Below, one piece after another: positions 1 through 11,677 of a DNA stretch of 64,000 bases. The notes beneath the pieces are model-generated. The model was given only the letters and a program-made list of their open reading frames with translations. It was not told the DNA's origin and made no database searches. The stretch covers positions 841,762-905,761 of the forward strand of contig MZZL01000405.1 in the NCBI GenBank assembly GCA_002749535.1, written 5' to 3'. The translations under genes and the position numbers were made by a program. Source of the DNA: Apophysomyces variabilis (lineage: Eukaryota; Mucoromycota; Mucoromycetes; Mucorales; Mucoraceae). Positions within the stretch are counted from its first letter, which is position 1; each line of letters opens with the position of its first letter.

Positions 1-755
1 GGGCGGACACAATTATTATTTTTGCGCTCATTTGAACCACTGAATAAACCCAAGAAACTAGATAGTGCTAGGTTGAAATTCACTTGGCTCGAAAAAGAAA
101 GTAATCCACAAACCTCTATAAGACGCATCCAGAGTCTGTAAGCTAGAATAATGACATATCTAATGCTCTTAACAACCTATCCCCTAAGGAGATCGACTTC
201 TTAATATCAGAATTTGAGATGCACTGCGAGTTGTCAGGAGTCCTACTTGCAAAAAGATCAATAAAGGGCACTTTGTGTATTCTTGCATTTTTACTGTTGT
301 GAATACGATCCGGTTAGGAATTTGAACTATTATTCCGGTTATCTAGCAGAAAAACCGCTAATGGAAAGCATGTCACCCACTTGTTTATTTTCCTTCACTT
401 GTCATTTTCGTTCTTTTCCCGTCATTTTCTGTAAGCATGACATAATTTTGAATCAAGATAGACATTGAGGTATTATTGATGGGAACAGTAGACCGAGTTA
501 TAAACTGTATCTACATGTGTAATACTTATGTAACATTCCATCCAAATCCGTTGTACAATGAAAAGGAAATCACATAAACTATGTAAACTTTGTTCGGATG
601 CACCCGAAGATGCTGCAACTTTTACGTACTTTATTCGAAGACATACCAAGATAGTTTTTTACCGGCTGGATGCAGACGAACTTTCAAACTATATGAGATA
701 ATAAGGCTGCAGAAGACTTTAGCAGACAATAGTATTCTATAAAAATTAAGAGAAA
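1..755. other. Left-end stretch without a recognised gene
   Basis: AT-rich sequence with many stops in all frames. The longest open stretch is 61 codons (283-468) and resembles nothing I know. It may be older repeat sequence, because the repeated element's reading frame begins just downstream, but I see no direct or inverted repeat structure here myself. Confidence 0.4.
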
Positions 756-944
756 ATGATAGCCCCAACTGCACGACGTCGAACAAGAGCCAGCCAAACC
801 GAGACTATAGTTGTACCACCCAGGTCTCGCAGACGAATCAGCCGACGAGAAGAGGAGAGACCAGAATCGTCCCGAGCTCCTTCAAGGCGATCTGAAAGGC
901 AACAAGCAAAAAGGCGGAAAAGGATCCACGGGTCAAGTGGATAG
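756..944 (+). CDS. Arg/Ser-rich ORF ending inside a dispersed repeat
   Basis: This 62-codon frame starts at an ATG and is extremely basic, with clusters such as RRRTR, SRRRISRREEE and KRRKRIHGSSG. Its last 13 codons and stop lie inside the repeat 905-1213. The second copy near the right end of the window (minus strand) keeps the same frame and stop and would end KRQKRIHESRG, with small changes only. A frame kept in both copies suggests the C-terminal end of an element-encoded protein, perhaps a nucleic-acid-binding tail, rather than a host gene. No catalytic domain is visible. I do not recognise the family, and the true start may lie in an upstream exon or outside this copy. Confidence 0.3.
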   Translation: MIAPTARRRTRASQTETIVVPPRSRRRISRREEERPESSRAPSRRSERQQAKRRKRIHGSSG

Positions 945-1213
945 GGCTTTTACGCCCGGTATTTAGTAAGTGTCATTGAATACTATTGTTATTTTTCTTC
1001 TATTACTCACCAATTGAAATTTATATACGCATCTTGCATTCACTTGGCGGGGAGATGGGTATGACGTCGTCAGTTTTATGACAGGTATGTAAAAGTGGTC
1101 AATTCGAACTCTTATAACACGACAATTAATGTAATTTGTTAGCGTCAAGCCCAGTTTCCAAAATGCGCCGAGTGAATTTGCTAGATGCGACTTTATTTTT
1201 TGAAATAAAGTAC
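905..1213 (+). repeat. Dispersed repeat, left copy (inverted relative to right end)
   Basis: About 310 bp matching the reverse complement of 63691-64000. By hand I count roughly 20 differences, including three small indels. It starts in the coding end of the Arg-rich ORF, passes the TAG stop and a conserved GGGCTTTTACGCCC stretch, and ends near GAAATAAAGTAC. The two flanks diverge sharply after that point, so this is a repeat boundary, at least on the 3' side. Confidence 0.85.
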
Positions 1214-1768
1214 GATCGCAAACTCTGTGGGAACCGGCAACCCAATGTTGATGGACAAAGGAATGCGCCATTTCTAGCTCAGCGCCCACGGGATAGTCAT
1301 CGAGTAAATGGCACGATGTTGCGTAGATAGGAAAACGTCAATTTCGCGTGCTTATGTAAGCTATCTACGGCTTATTTTTCCATTGAGTGTGCAAGGACCA
1401 GTTAACAGTGGCATGCTTGTAACACGAACACTAGATTTTGCATCAAAACCCGAGAATGCTTTGTCACGAAATAATGCTATTTCTATCACTGAATCCAATA
1501 AAATAGCCCGGATGAGTGCAAGAATACACACAAATAGACGGGTACCAACCCTCAAAACGTCGAAGCTATGCGATGTTAACAGTTGCAAAGTTGTTTTTAC
1601 ATTGTCAGAGAACTTTGAGGCTTTGAGATCAGTCTATCAGAGCAATTTGTCATCCATCTGTCGCTTCCTGAATTTGTATCTCATCCAATGTGAGGCTGTG
1701 GCTTGATTGATATTTTGGCAGGGAAGTTCGTGCGTTTTGCTGACTAACTCAACCGCTCTTTCTTCTTT
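1214..1768. other. Spacer and probable promoter of the GCL gene
   Basis: No recognisable gene. An ATG-started frame of 132 codons (1308-1706) is open here but looks like nothing known and ends 62 bp before the glutamate-cysteine ligase start. A CT-rich tract directly precedes that ATG (1756-1767), as is common in fungal 5' leaders. Confidence 0.4.
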
Positions 1769-2125
1769 ATGGGTCTGTTATCACTTGGAACCCCTCTTCA
1801 CTGGGACAAGGCAAAGACCTATGCTGACCATGTTCGGTCCCATGGTATTGACCAGTTTCTGCATATTTACCACGATATGAAATCTCGGTCCAGACAGTGC
1901 TTGCTTTGGGGCGATGAGGTAAATCGTAGTTTCATTCCTGCAACGCCAGCCAATAAACTATCTCATGCTGATATCCTGTTGTTGGGCTTCCACAGATTGA
2001 GTATCTTGTCGTGAGTCTCGATGAAGAAAATAAAAGAAGTCGCCTCTCTCTACGAGTTTTTGAGATGTTAGAAGAGCTACAGAAAGCTGAATTGGACTAC
2101 AACAAAGGAGAGACGACGTAAGCGA

Positions 2126-2169
<44 letters not shown>

Positions 2170-4273
2170 AAGAGAGAGTGTGTGTGTTATGTGAGAAAAA
2201 AGAAAAGAAACGTGGGAGAAACATTTTTTGTTTTTGCTATCCTGTTTGCTTGACGTGGACTTTATGCAGGGAAACGCCTCAAGCTTTATGGAGACCAGAA
2301 TATGGCCGATTCATGCTTGAAGGAACTCCAGGCGAGCCCTATGGAGCGTCTTTCCGCGATCTGCTTAATGTGGAGAAAAGTATGAAGTTGCGACGTCAAC
2401 TGGCACTATCTTCGATGAAGCCAAACGAGATCCCAGTAACTCTGGTCAATTACCCACGTCTCGGCTGTCCTGATGAATTGGATCCAAAATCTGAACCCGG
2501 AGGGAAAACTTGTCAGAGTTTATTTGTACCGGACGAGATCATTAATCCACACGCCCGATTCCCGTAAGTTTTTGTACGCGATACTTTGGGACTATTGGTT
2601 AATAATGATTCTCGTGTTTATGTGCAGTACATTGACGGCAAATATTCGCCGACGTCGGAAGGCAAAGGTGGAGATCAACATGCCGATCTTCCATGATAAA
2701 AACACTCCGCGACCCTTCATTGACCCTACTATTCCTTGGGACCGTGACATGTTTGCTCATGATAAGGAGGCGAAAGAGGGCGCAGCAAAACCGGACCACA
2801 TTTACATGGATGCTATGGGTTTCGGAATGGGTTGTTGCTGTCTTCAAATCACGTTTCAAGCATGCAATTTAGCGGAAGCACGACGCCTCTACGACCATTT
2901 AGCCCCAGTAGCACCTATTATGGTACGACCGTTCAGAGGAAATATTGTACTCATCCATGTCTAGCTTGCCCTCACTGCTGCCGCACCGATCTTCCGAGGT
3001 TACCTCGCTGACGTTGATTGCCGATGGGATGTGATTGCAGCTAGCGTCGACGACAGAACACGAGAAGAAAGAGGTTTGGAGGTAACTTTTACTTGATTGG
3101 AGTCTATACCCATATTAACCTTTTCTATAAAGCCTTTGAAGAACGATCGTTTCGTCATCAACAAATCTCGCTATGATTCAATCGACTGCTATATCTCCAA
3201 TGATGCTATGTACAAATCCAAGTACAATGACCTGGATTTGGTATACGATAAGGATATCTATGAAAAGCTGAAAAAGAACGACATTGATGACCTACTGGCA
3301 AAACATATTTCACATCTCTTTATCCGTGATCCTCTTGTTATCTTTGAAGAGCTTTTGGATCAGGATGATAAGGTGTCTTCTGATCACTTTGAGGTTAGTT
3401 AGTGTGTCATGGTCAATCCGACAGAGCTGCTGATACTTTATAGAATCTTCAATCGACCAATTGGCAAACAGTCCGCTTCAAGCCTCCACCGCCCAACTCG
3501 GACATTGGTTGGCGAGTAGAATTTAGAAGCATGGAAATTCAGTTAACCGATTTCGAGAATGCTGCATTTGCCGTTTTCATTGTCTTACTTACCCGTGTAA
3601 TATTGAGCTTTGGACTAAACTTCTACATCCCCATGTCAAAGGTAACACTATTGATTCACGGCTGCCGATATTGATTCGATTATACTTGACGTAGGTGGAT
3701 GAAAACATGCGAACAGCTCATAAACGAGCTGCTGTGTTGAACGAAAAATTCTATTTCCGCAAGAATGTATTCACATGTAGGTCGATTGATATTTATGTAC
3801 CTCGCTTCTCATTGACAATCTAGCACAAGCTGCAGAAATGCCGGATGGCAACAGTGAGAGTGATGATACGGAAGATGAGTACGAGTTAATGACAATGAAT
3901 GAAATCATTAACGGCAAGGTAAATTGGATAAATTAAGGTTAAAGGAGTCTTTTGTCCTAACACATACCTACTTTGCTAGGAGGAGGGCTTCCCTGGATTT
4001 GTGCCTTTGATTTACAGCTACCTGGATAGCACAAACATCGATATCGAGACACGTTGCAAGCTATCCAGCTATCTTTCGTTGATTAGCCAACGCGCTAGTG
4101 GTGACCTGATGACCGGTGCTGCTTATCTCCGTAAATTTGTTACGTCGCATCCGGACTATAAGCAGGATTCTGTTGTGACACCAGCTATTACATATGACAT
4201 GATCAAGACCGTGGATAAGATTGCCAAGGGAGAGATCAAAGTTCCTGAACTTTTGGGTGATTTTTCGGCATAG
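1769..4273 (+). CDS. GSH1: Glutamate-cysteine ligase, catalytic subunit
   Basis: Catalyses the ATP-dependent joining of L-glutamate and L-cysteine, the first and limiting step of cytosolic glutathione synthesis. Ten exons join in frame: 1769-1918, 1996-2117, 2270-2563, 2628-2922, 2965-3081, 3133-3393, 3444-3641, 3695-3776, 3824-3918, 3980-4273, giving 635 residues, close to human GCLC (637) and yeast Gsh1 (678). Family blocks visible in order are an N-terminal [22 protein letters not shown] across the first junction, [36 protein letters not shown] and [20 protein letters not shown]. The start is the only ATG giving the conserved N-terminus. Intron 2 carries a 34-bp AG dinucleotide tract; intron 4 is only 42 nt. 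It is a stand-alone gene, and no modifier subunit or glutathione synthetase lies nearby. Confidence 0.95.
2131..2164. repeat. (AG)n microsatellite inside intron 2 of GSH1
   Basis: Seventeen perfect AG units, followed by interrupted AG and TG runs to about 2188. It lies entirely in intron 2118-2269, so length changes would not alter the protein. Confidence 0.95.
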
Positions 4274-4546
4274 TATCTGCTTTCTTGCATTAATTACCTC
4301 TCGTTTTTGTTTTGTTTATTATTACTATTACCTCTACCATTTTCCCTAACCTTACTGCTATGTGCTCCATTTTCTGCCTTTGCTTTAGATAATTCAGGTA
4401 AAACGCTGTTCATGCTCTATATGAGCAATATTTGAGCATATGGTACAGGAGAAGAATGGTGACTATGGTGGGTGAATGTGCAAAGTATAGTATGCCTGGT
4501 TTATTATATTTCAACGGTTGAGGACCACGAAATTGGGGATGCGTCT

Positions 4547-5892
4547 TCATGAAGCGGCTGTGTAGAAGTAGCATTGTTCCCAGAATGGTAGATACTCGTT
4601 GATTGCAGCTGTCAAGCAAAACGAAGTGAATGTCGTTAGTATCTGATTAGAACCAGCTCCGTGATACAATAATACCTGCTATGATGGATACAAGCGGTCG
4701 ATGTTCGGTTGCGGCACAAAAGCCTTCCAGCCATGGTCTAAGACAAAGATTGTTGATTTTTTGAAGTCCTTTAGATCATTATGCGCTCTCTTTTACCTTG
4801 TGTATTTTTCGAACATGGGTCCACGTAGAAGATAATAAAGAAATAGATAATCGCGTCGTGCTATTTCATCTTTCTCTAACAATGACATGGGTTGAGTTTT
4901 TGCTGCCGTACGTGATAAAAGATCGATTCCAAGTGAAACGAGCCATGGCTTCCACTTGGAGGCCTCTGTTTCTTCAGATTGCTTCTTTCTTCTCTGCATC
5001 ATGAGCATGCCAACTACTTATCCAGGTCTCGGTGAACTGCCTCTCACATTAACACTTATAGTTATGATCTTACCATAAATCACAGGGCGGACGATCCATA
5101 GGACTTCTGCAATGTGGGCCCATCCTATTCTTCGTTTCATTTTCACGTAGCCCTGCCAGAAGGAAAGATCCGAAGTTGCTGGTGTACCGATGCGGGGATC
5201 CAAGGTCATCAGCTCGAATTTATCTGTATTGGAAGGTTCAAAGGATACGGGATCTATGTTACGAACCAAGTGGGTGGGATGTAACAGCATGCGCTTTCCG
5301 GTCCTATAAAACAGGACCAAACGTAGAATGGCTCTGATATAAACGCAAGCGAAATAAGATGACCTGGTCCTTCTTTCTTCTTTTTCCCTTTTGCACTGAA
5401 TCTTACTTTGTTCCTTCCAGCCCTGCAACAACATGCCATCGGCTTTGGTTACCACAGCGACGACGAACAAAGAGTTCGATAACAACTTCCGTACAGGAGA
5501 GAATGCTAAGAGTCAGTGCTGCCGAATTCTTATAGTACTGTTTCACATGTGCATTAAAGGTGAATTGTGTGTCTTTTGCAGCTCGAGCGAGAACATGGGT
5601 ATGACGGAGCAAGACTAGATTTAGAATAGAGAGTACTTGCTTCTGATGTCAAAATGTGTTCAAGACAATGGGTTAACTCATTCACTTACTTGTCTGGTAA
5701 CATAGCTCGATATCTTCAAATCGACCTTTAGTAATAGGAGAAAGGATATATTAATACTTAGGTTGGATGGCTTTTGTATTCTATCCAACCTGGAAGTAAT
5801 AAGGAAGTAGCTCTGAGAAAATCTTCTATGAATTCTATGCGGGATGCATAATGACGCGTGGTGAAACGTAGAAGGTTGGAAGAAGAAATCAT
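4547..5892 (-). CDS. PEX16: Peroxisomal membrane biogenesis protein PEX16
   Basis: Integral membrane peroxin that acts at the ER and peroxisome to recruit PEX3 and insert peroxisomal membrane proteins. Seven exons on the minus strand: 5892-5790, 5725-5690, 5635-5407, 5333-5074, 5013-4797, 4737-4676, 4608-4547, giving 322 residues (human 336). Recognisable blocks are RHYASRIEFIEDFLRAT followed by LLLPGRFEDIEL, SILNLVLLRHTHVLARAAK, a central region ending LLHPTHLVRNIDP, then KWKPWLVSLGIDLLSR, RDYLFLYYLLRGPMFEKYTR and the C-terminal EYLPFWEQCYFYTAAS, all in family order. The acceptor of exon 3 (CAAG) is the least certain junction; it was chosen because it alone keeps the frame. Exon 2 is just 36 nt. 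It is divergent from SCAI with 281 bp between start codons, a likely shared promoter. Confidence 0.92.
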
Positions 5893-6173
5893 GAAGCGGA
5901 AGGTGACAGGATCTAGATTCAGGCCATACTTTGTTTCCGATAATTCTCACAGACACACGCCTCTTAGTCAGGTTAATTTTCCCATGCAAAAAATTCCTGC
6001 GTTGATGTATAAAGACAAGACTTAACCCTATTTCGCATTGACAGTTGGATTTCCTTGGTGCGGAACACCAATTGATTGTTCCCGACTATTCAAAAATAAT
6101 AACACAGGTAGGGCGAATATGCCCACTTCCCTCTTTCTCTATCTCTCTAGACAAAGGGCTTCTGATAACGGTC

Positions 6174-8635
6174 ATGGATAATACCTCAACTCAGCAAGAA
6201 AATACTACAAGACCTTTGGTCGATAAACCGGCCTTTGTTCCAACAGGTGTTCCTAGTATATCCACAGCTACAGTCTCCACTACTGCAACTCCCGGTAATG
6301 CGCAGCAAAGGATTCTTTAAACCGCGATGCATATTTAACATGCCAATTCAAAAACAAAGCAAACAGCGATGCTGTGTCAGCTCACGACATTGCCATACCA
6401 ACAACAGCACAAACAAATGCAAATCCAACCACGGCATCTACAGTTTCAGCAGACGAAGAAGCTTTGCGAAATAGAAAACTCGTTGAAGAGTTCCAATATC
6501 TTTTGGAAAAAAGCCAAAGCCTATTCAGTGGTCTAAGGTATCAACTGACAACGGGTCAACTGTTTGGATTTTGCTCAGTCGTTATCCTGGTAGGGATTTG
6601 CCACCCACTGGAAGCCATCGTCAGTGGAGGCCGGTATGTTAAACTGTTCATTCCCCTGACCTTAATTCTCACTTTTACGGGTAACAGTATTTCGAAAAGA
6701 CGTTCGAAGTTTATACAAAGGCAAGACGAAATATACGAGCGTATTCTGATTTATTAACAGCATTGACGATCAGCTATGGAAATTTCAACAAACGCACAGG
6801 TGCATTAGACGATAAAATTTATATTACAATTTCTGATGACAGAAAAAAAAAATAACAAAGGCAGGTTCTGGAGAACAAAACCAACTATGGCCTTAAACGA
6901 TGGGAGGTGGGAGAAATTGCAAGCAAGATCGGGCAACTTTATTACCATTATTAGTACGTACATGAACTGCGGTAATACGAAACAAAATCGCTCAGCAGTT
7001 ATCCAGTTTACGAACAAGTGAAACCAATTACTTGCATGAGGCATACGTGTTTTACGAAGCCATTCATGATCGGCAATATTTCAAGGATATCCTCGAAGTG
7101 AAAAAGTATTCTACAGAGAAATCCTCTTTTTTCTCCGTGACTAAAAATCGTCCTCTGTAGTCCTGCATTGATTATCAAGAAGATGCGATACTACGCACGG
7201 TTTATCATTGTAAGCTTATTGTTGAATAAGGACGATAATATTCGCTTGTTGATCAGCGAGCTGGAAGGACTCGTAGAGGAGTATACAAGAAATTTTAAAC
7301 CTCTGGATGCAAAGGAATGGCAAATGGTTACGAACGAAATCAAAACGTTTATGGAAGCGGAGAAAAAGCTAGTACCTATCAGCGCTGATCGAACTCCCGT
7401 AACCATAGTGCACCGTTTACCAGCAACACCTTACGCGAGCCGAGAAAAAGAGTCAGGTGTCCAGAAATTAAGGTTGCAAGAAGCCATTTTGGTCGGAAAC
7501 TATCAGAAACAGATCAAGTTTTCGGAATTGACGCTGGATATGTACCGCATGCTTCAATCTCTCGAAAGACAGCCTGTAATCAACAAACCCAGTACCAAGA
7601 AGAGCACCAAAGAGGTAGAGCAAGGAATGTCAGAAGATACATCAAAATCAGCTGCCCCATCGAATGCGAACAGCAATACAACAGCTGCACAAACGGAAAA
7701 ACCTAATAAGCAAGCAAATCCTCATAAGTACTTGCTCTATCGACCGTCTTTGAGCCAATTACTGGTCTATATCTCGACAGCGTACAAAGATACTGGTGAT
7801 AACGGGGCCATGTTACTATATCTCTCGGCAGATGGCTGTACATATGCGGATCCACGCGTGCAAGGTTACAATGGAGGAGTAACCACTAGTCAAAGAAAGC
7901 CAGTTTCAGATAGGCCGGATAACCCAAACATACCGTCCAGCCATTGTTTGCATCCCGCGGATCTTGTGCCTTTTACCCGTAAACCGCTTTTCCTTATCAT
8001 TGACAGTAGCAATAGCATTGCCTTCAAAACGATCCCAAACATATTCCACCAGCCCATTATGTGTCTATTTTCACCGATTGAGTATCCTTCCTCCGTGCAA
8101 GATAAGAGCGAGATTGGCAGTTTATTCACACTCTTTTTACATACACCGCTTCTGGGATATTGCTCCGTATCTGATATCGGGAAGCTGGATCAAGAAAAAT
8201 GGGATGAATGTGTTAATATGGTTTCTATCATGGAAAAGACGATCGGTGATATGCTTTTGGCCGATCCAAACGTAGGTATGTGAAGCTTATTCTTCATAAC
8301 GATCTGAAAATTCAGTTTATCTCGATAGATCCTCATGTGAAACGTTTTATGGCTGATGATTTTCTCTACACGTTTATTGTGCGGTTTGTCCTGTGCGGGA
8401 TTATTCTGCGATGTCACTCTTCATTTAAAGATGAAAAGGTGATTAATACTCAGCCAAATGAATATTAACAATCTCCTGTTAGTCCTTTCCCACGTCACTA
8501 CCAGCTTTGCCAGAGTCTGTCTACATCTCACCTGATATCATCCAAATGTTCAGCGAATTGAACAAAGTGGCATGTGTAAGTACATACTTTAATTTGCCGA
8601 CGTCAAGGGAGATTATGCATCCAAGATCCGGATGA
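6174..8635 (+). CDS. SCAI: SCAI-family protein (suppressor of cancer cell invasion homologue)
   Basis: In animals SCAI is a nuclear cofactor that represses MRTF/SRF transcription and binds 53BP1 at DNA breaks; the fungal role is unknown to me. Ten exons: 6174-6294, 6381-6537, 6594-6633, 6688-6720, 6774-6799, 6861-6953, 7007-7105, 7161-8271, 8316-8438, 8483-8635, giving 651 residues. Family blocks are LLEKSQSLFSGLRDLPPTG, RQWRP, KTFEVYTKLWKFQQTHR, YGLKRWEVGEIASKIGQLYY, KNPALIIKKMRYYARFIIV and KLRLQEAILVGNYQKQIKFS with SELTLDMYRMLQSLER. The N-terminal 45 residues are Thr/Pro-rich and a middle linker is Ser/Asn/Thr-rich. The intron at 6721-6773 begins GC rather than GT. The start ATG at 6174 is the first in the open frame; an exon further upstream cannot be excluded. 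The last exon's end is less sure than the body. Confidence 0.9.
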
Positions 8636-9599
8636 AAATGCTAAACCGGCATATTCCTAAGATATCCTATTTTACGAAATCACTGTACTTCCAGCTATAG
8701 TTTAATATGAGAAAACCCTTAACATTGTTTCACGTTGTTGACTCATTGTATGCGTAGTATGTCACAAACATTATTAGAACAAAAGTTCCCTGTTCTAATT
8801 CTTACTTAAAGGTTAAAAAATATTGGCAGGAAGATATTTTATTTTATTCTTATCCCAATGGCAAATCCCGATTATTCAATTAACTACCTTGTTATGTAGA
8901 CACGTCAAAATTGACATTGTTTTCAATATTCATTTTGAGTTGGTTACATATAAAGCACGTATAAGATGACGACCCTATCTGTGGCAAGCCTTTTCAGCGA
9001 AGTAGCAAAGAAACTTCGTTGAATGATATTTCTTCCACAGCCTAGAAAGCCATAAAATTCCGCCAAGGAGCGTAAAAAAGCCGTCTACGCTATTGTCCTG
9101 ATATATTCAAATAATGTGAATATCAGTTTGCTCACACGTAGAAAGAAGGGTCCGAGAAAACTGATGTCTTTTTCAGTCACATACCTGACAGCAGCCCGAC
9201 CTAAGGAATTAAGCAATTCTTTACTGTTGTCTACGGTAAAGGCAGTTAATCCCATGAAGAGAGAGAATGAATACGATAGTTGCTTGGATAACAGTTTTCT
9301 CCACATGAAGGAATTTTTCGGATTTTGTGAGCCTTAAAGAAGGGAGATAAGATCCATAACTATCGAACTGCACAGAGTGCTAAGGGAAATAAGCAATATT
9401 CTGGCGTTTGGAGGTAGAAGAGATAGTCCTGGCTGAGAAAAACAAATAATATTAAAAGAAAACTATATTACAAGGAATTGGAAGATGAAGGTCAATGAAG
9501 ATCCAGTTACTTGGAAGCACTTGCGGCACAAATTATGGTTATCTGCGTACCATTTCATTACCTGCTAAAGAAAACCAAACGTTTGTCTCATTGAAAGCA
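8636..9599. other. AT-rich spacer, no gene seen
   Basis: Downstream of SCAI. All frames are closed within about 75 codons and none resembles a protein. The SCAI 3' UTR must lie here, but I see no clear polyadenylation site. Confidence 0.4.
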
Positions 9600-9999
9600 A
9601 AAAGCGATCCAATCTTGAAAGAAAAGTCGTACTGCTTGTATTCGGACATGGATTAAGTATAAAGGATACCGCATAAAAAGGGTGCCTATTTCGCGTAGGT
9701 TCTTAAACGACGCAATGAGCTATGCTAGTAACAATAGGCAAATACATTTCATCGCAACTTAAAAGCGATGACAGCAATATCATGTTGAGCAGGATTTAAA
9801 TCCTGTCATGGCTGCCGATGGAGGTTTTGGAATGGTGACCGCTACCCACTATGTTTCTCTCCATAGCATCTTGCTGTGCAAAGAGTACAAGATGTTATGG
9901 GACAGAGACATGCTGGCTAGCATGAATTTGTTCAGATTACCAAACCCATTTGGACAGACCAACAAGACCAGGAGGGTCTCGTCCGCAATCTGTGGATGA
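9600..9999 (+). pseudogene. Decayed Fanzor/TnpB-like fragment (RuvC C-terminal part)
   Basis: The last open frame (9808-9999, 63 codons) contains LLCKEYKMLWDRDMLASMNL. This resembles the end of the zinc ribbon plus the final RuvC motif (WDRDxxAxxN) of TnpB/Fanzor transposon-encoded nucleases; the final Asp of the triad would be the D in WDRD. Upstream at about 9617-9676 another frame reads RKVVLLVFGHGLSIKDTA, resembling the stretch with the preceding RuvC acidic residue in fungal Fanzors, but with His where the acidic residue is expected. Stops and frame changes separate the pieces, and the usual CxxC pairs are mostly gone. This reads as a dead remnant. The family call rests on a short motif and remembered family patterns only. 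Confidence 0.35.
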
Positions 10000-11677
10000 C
10001 AGTATTGCCGCGGTTCCCTTTTCTGGGAGGGTTTAAATATTACGGCAAGTGTCTTAGGCGCTTTCGCAACATAGGATTACTGTTTTGAATTACATTTTGC
10101 GCTACTCTGAAATATATTTCTTGTCCATGAAAAGGAGCAAGTTTGAGCTAAGAAAGAAGTAGATTTGCGTCCTTAGTATATACATTATGCGGGAACTACA
10201 TTTCCTTACATCAACTTGATCCTCCAGTGGACACAAAATTGATTCGAGTAATTCATGATTAGTAAATGGGAATGATATGATATCTTCTTACTTACGTTCC
10301 CCCAAAGGTAACCCCAACACATTGGTTGGGGACCGCGGCACATCCAACCCAAGATGGCCAACGGTATTCGGTTCTTTTTTTATTAAGCATCCAAGCTAAC
10401 ACTTGTTAAAATATGAAAAAGCCGCCAGGAGCTACAGACGGAAAAAGGTGTTGTCAGTATGCAATTGCTCATTCAATAAAAGATAAACTACTTACGGACC
10501 CCTTATACAAATCCATGGCATACGCACTCCGTTAAGAGGGGCTGTGTTTATCCTAGGGCGCGAGAGGAAAAAAGGAAAGAGAGGGCGAAAGCACCTCGGC
10601 CGCATCAATCACGAGAACACTGTCCAACGTAAAGTTAGTCTAGGTCAAAGAGTGCAATTGCAAGGCGTGTATACATAGCAACAGGGTGATGAGTCCTGGA
10701 AAAAGAGAAAAAAAAGTCCAAAGTTGAAATGAAAACGACAACAAAAACCACACTGGTTTATAAAGGAACGTATCTGAAACATTATCATGATATCTTACCC
10801 AACACCACCATGGGATATTCGGGACCACACTTTTCAGCAGCAGATAATGACAACAAAGGTATTTGCTCGCTTAATAGGCATTGGAAGCGATATCGCTCAT
10901 ATAGTGTAAGATGGCATGTAAAAAGGGGGAAGCAGAGAGAAGGATACAACAACAACCCAGATCTAAATCACTTGTATGAAAGTGACCATATGTCAGGGCA
11001 AGGAAATACACATGCACTTGTAACTTTTATTGATGGGTCATCAGCAAGGTACTTATAATACAACATCAATTTGCATGAATTGACAGGTTATAGCGCAAGA
11101 ATGCACCGTATGAAAATGGATATTCTCACTCAAGTATTCCTTATCATTGAGCAGCTAAGGTATAGCTTAACCGACGCGAACATTTTCCTCAGCCAATGTA
11201 AGTTGCGAAATTACAGCAGCAGTGCTCAAGTCATTGGTTCTAGTCCTTCTGCTCCTTAGAATGAGCATCGTCAGTAAAGAAATAAGATTATGTTATCCTA
11301 TTATTATCTTAGGTTTCATCAATACTTGAACTATGCACAGTAAAAACACGGATTTTTCTTTCAGCCTTGAGCATTCTGTTACGGTAAAATACTAGCGTGG
11401 AATTTGTCGCTCTCAGCGTAAAGTTATCATGTTCGCTGGCGCAAAAGTAGTCTTGCAGTGGCGCAAATTAACAAAAAAATACTACTTTTTACCGATATTT
11501 ATCTTGTAGGTACTGGTATTGGTAAGCTACTATCACATTTGACACTAAAGTCCAGAATGCATTGGAGGACACACAGTCTCCCAATGAATCTGCAATGTCT
11601 GATTTACAAGTCACTTGTTTAGGACACCATGGGGCGCTCCGTTAAATCGTCCTTTCTACGCAACACCTGTTTCTACA
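10000..11677. other. Spacer, no gene supported
   Basis: An ATG-started frame of 109 codons at 10729-11058 and a 62-codon frame at 11071-11259 are open, but neither has recognisable content nor plausible splice partners. A short perfect hairpin, CCCCAACACATTGGTTGGGG, lies near 10332-10351. The start region of the next gene is within 11420-11677, and an upstream non-coding or first coding exon there is possible. Confidence 0.35.

Noticed and set aside
1308..1706. 132-codon plus-strand frame before GSH1
   Set aside because: No family resemblance; ends in the GSH1 promoter; it may be chance, so it is only mentioned in the spacer entry.
10332..10351. CCCCAACACATTGGTTGGGG hairpin
   Set aside because: Single short stem in AT-rich spacer with no related copy found; not enough to claim an RNA or terminator.
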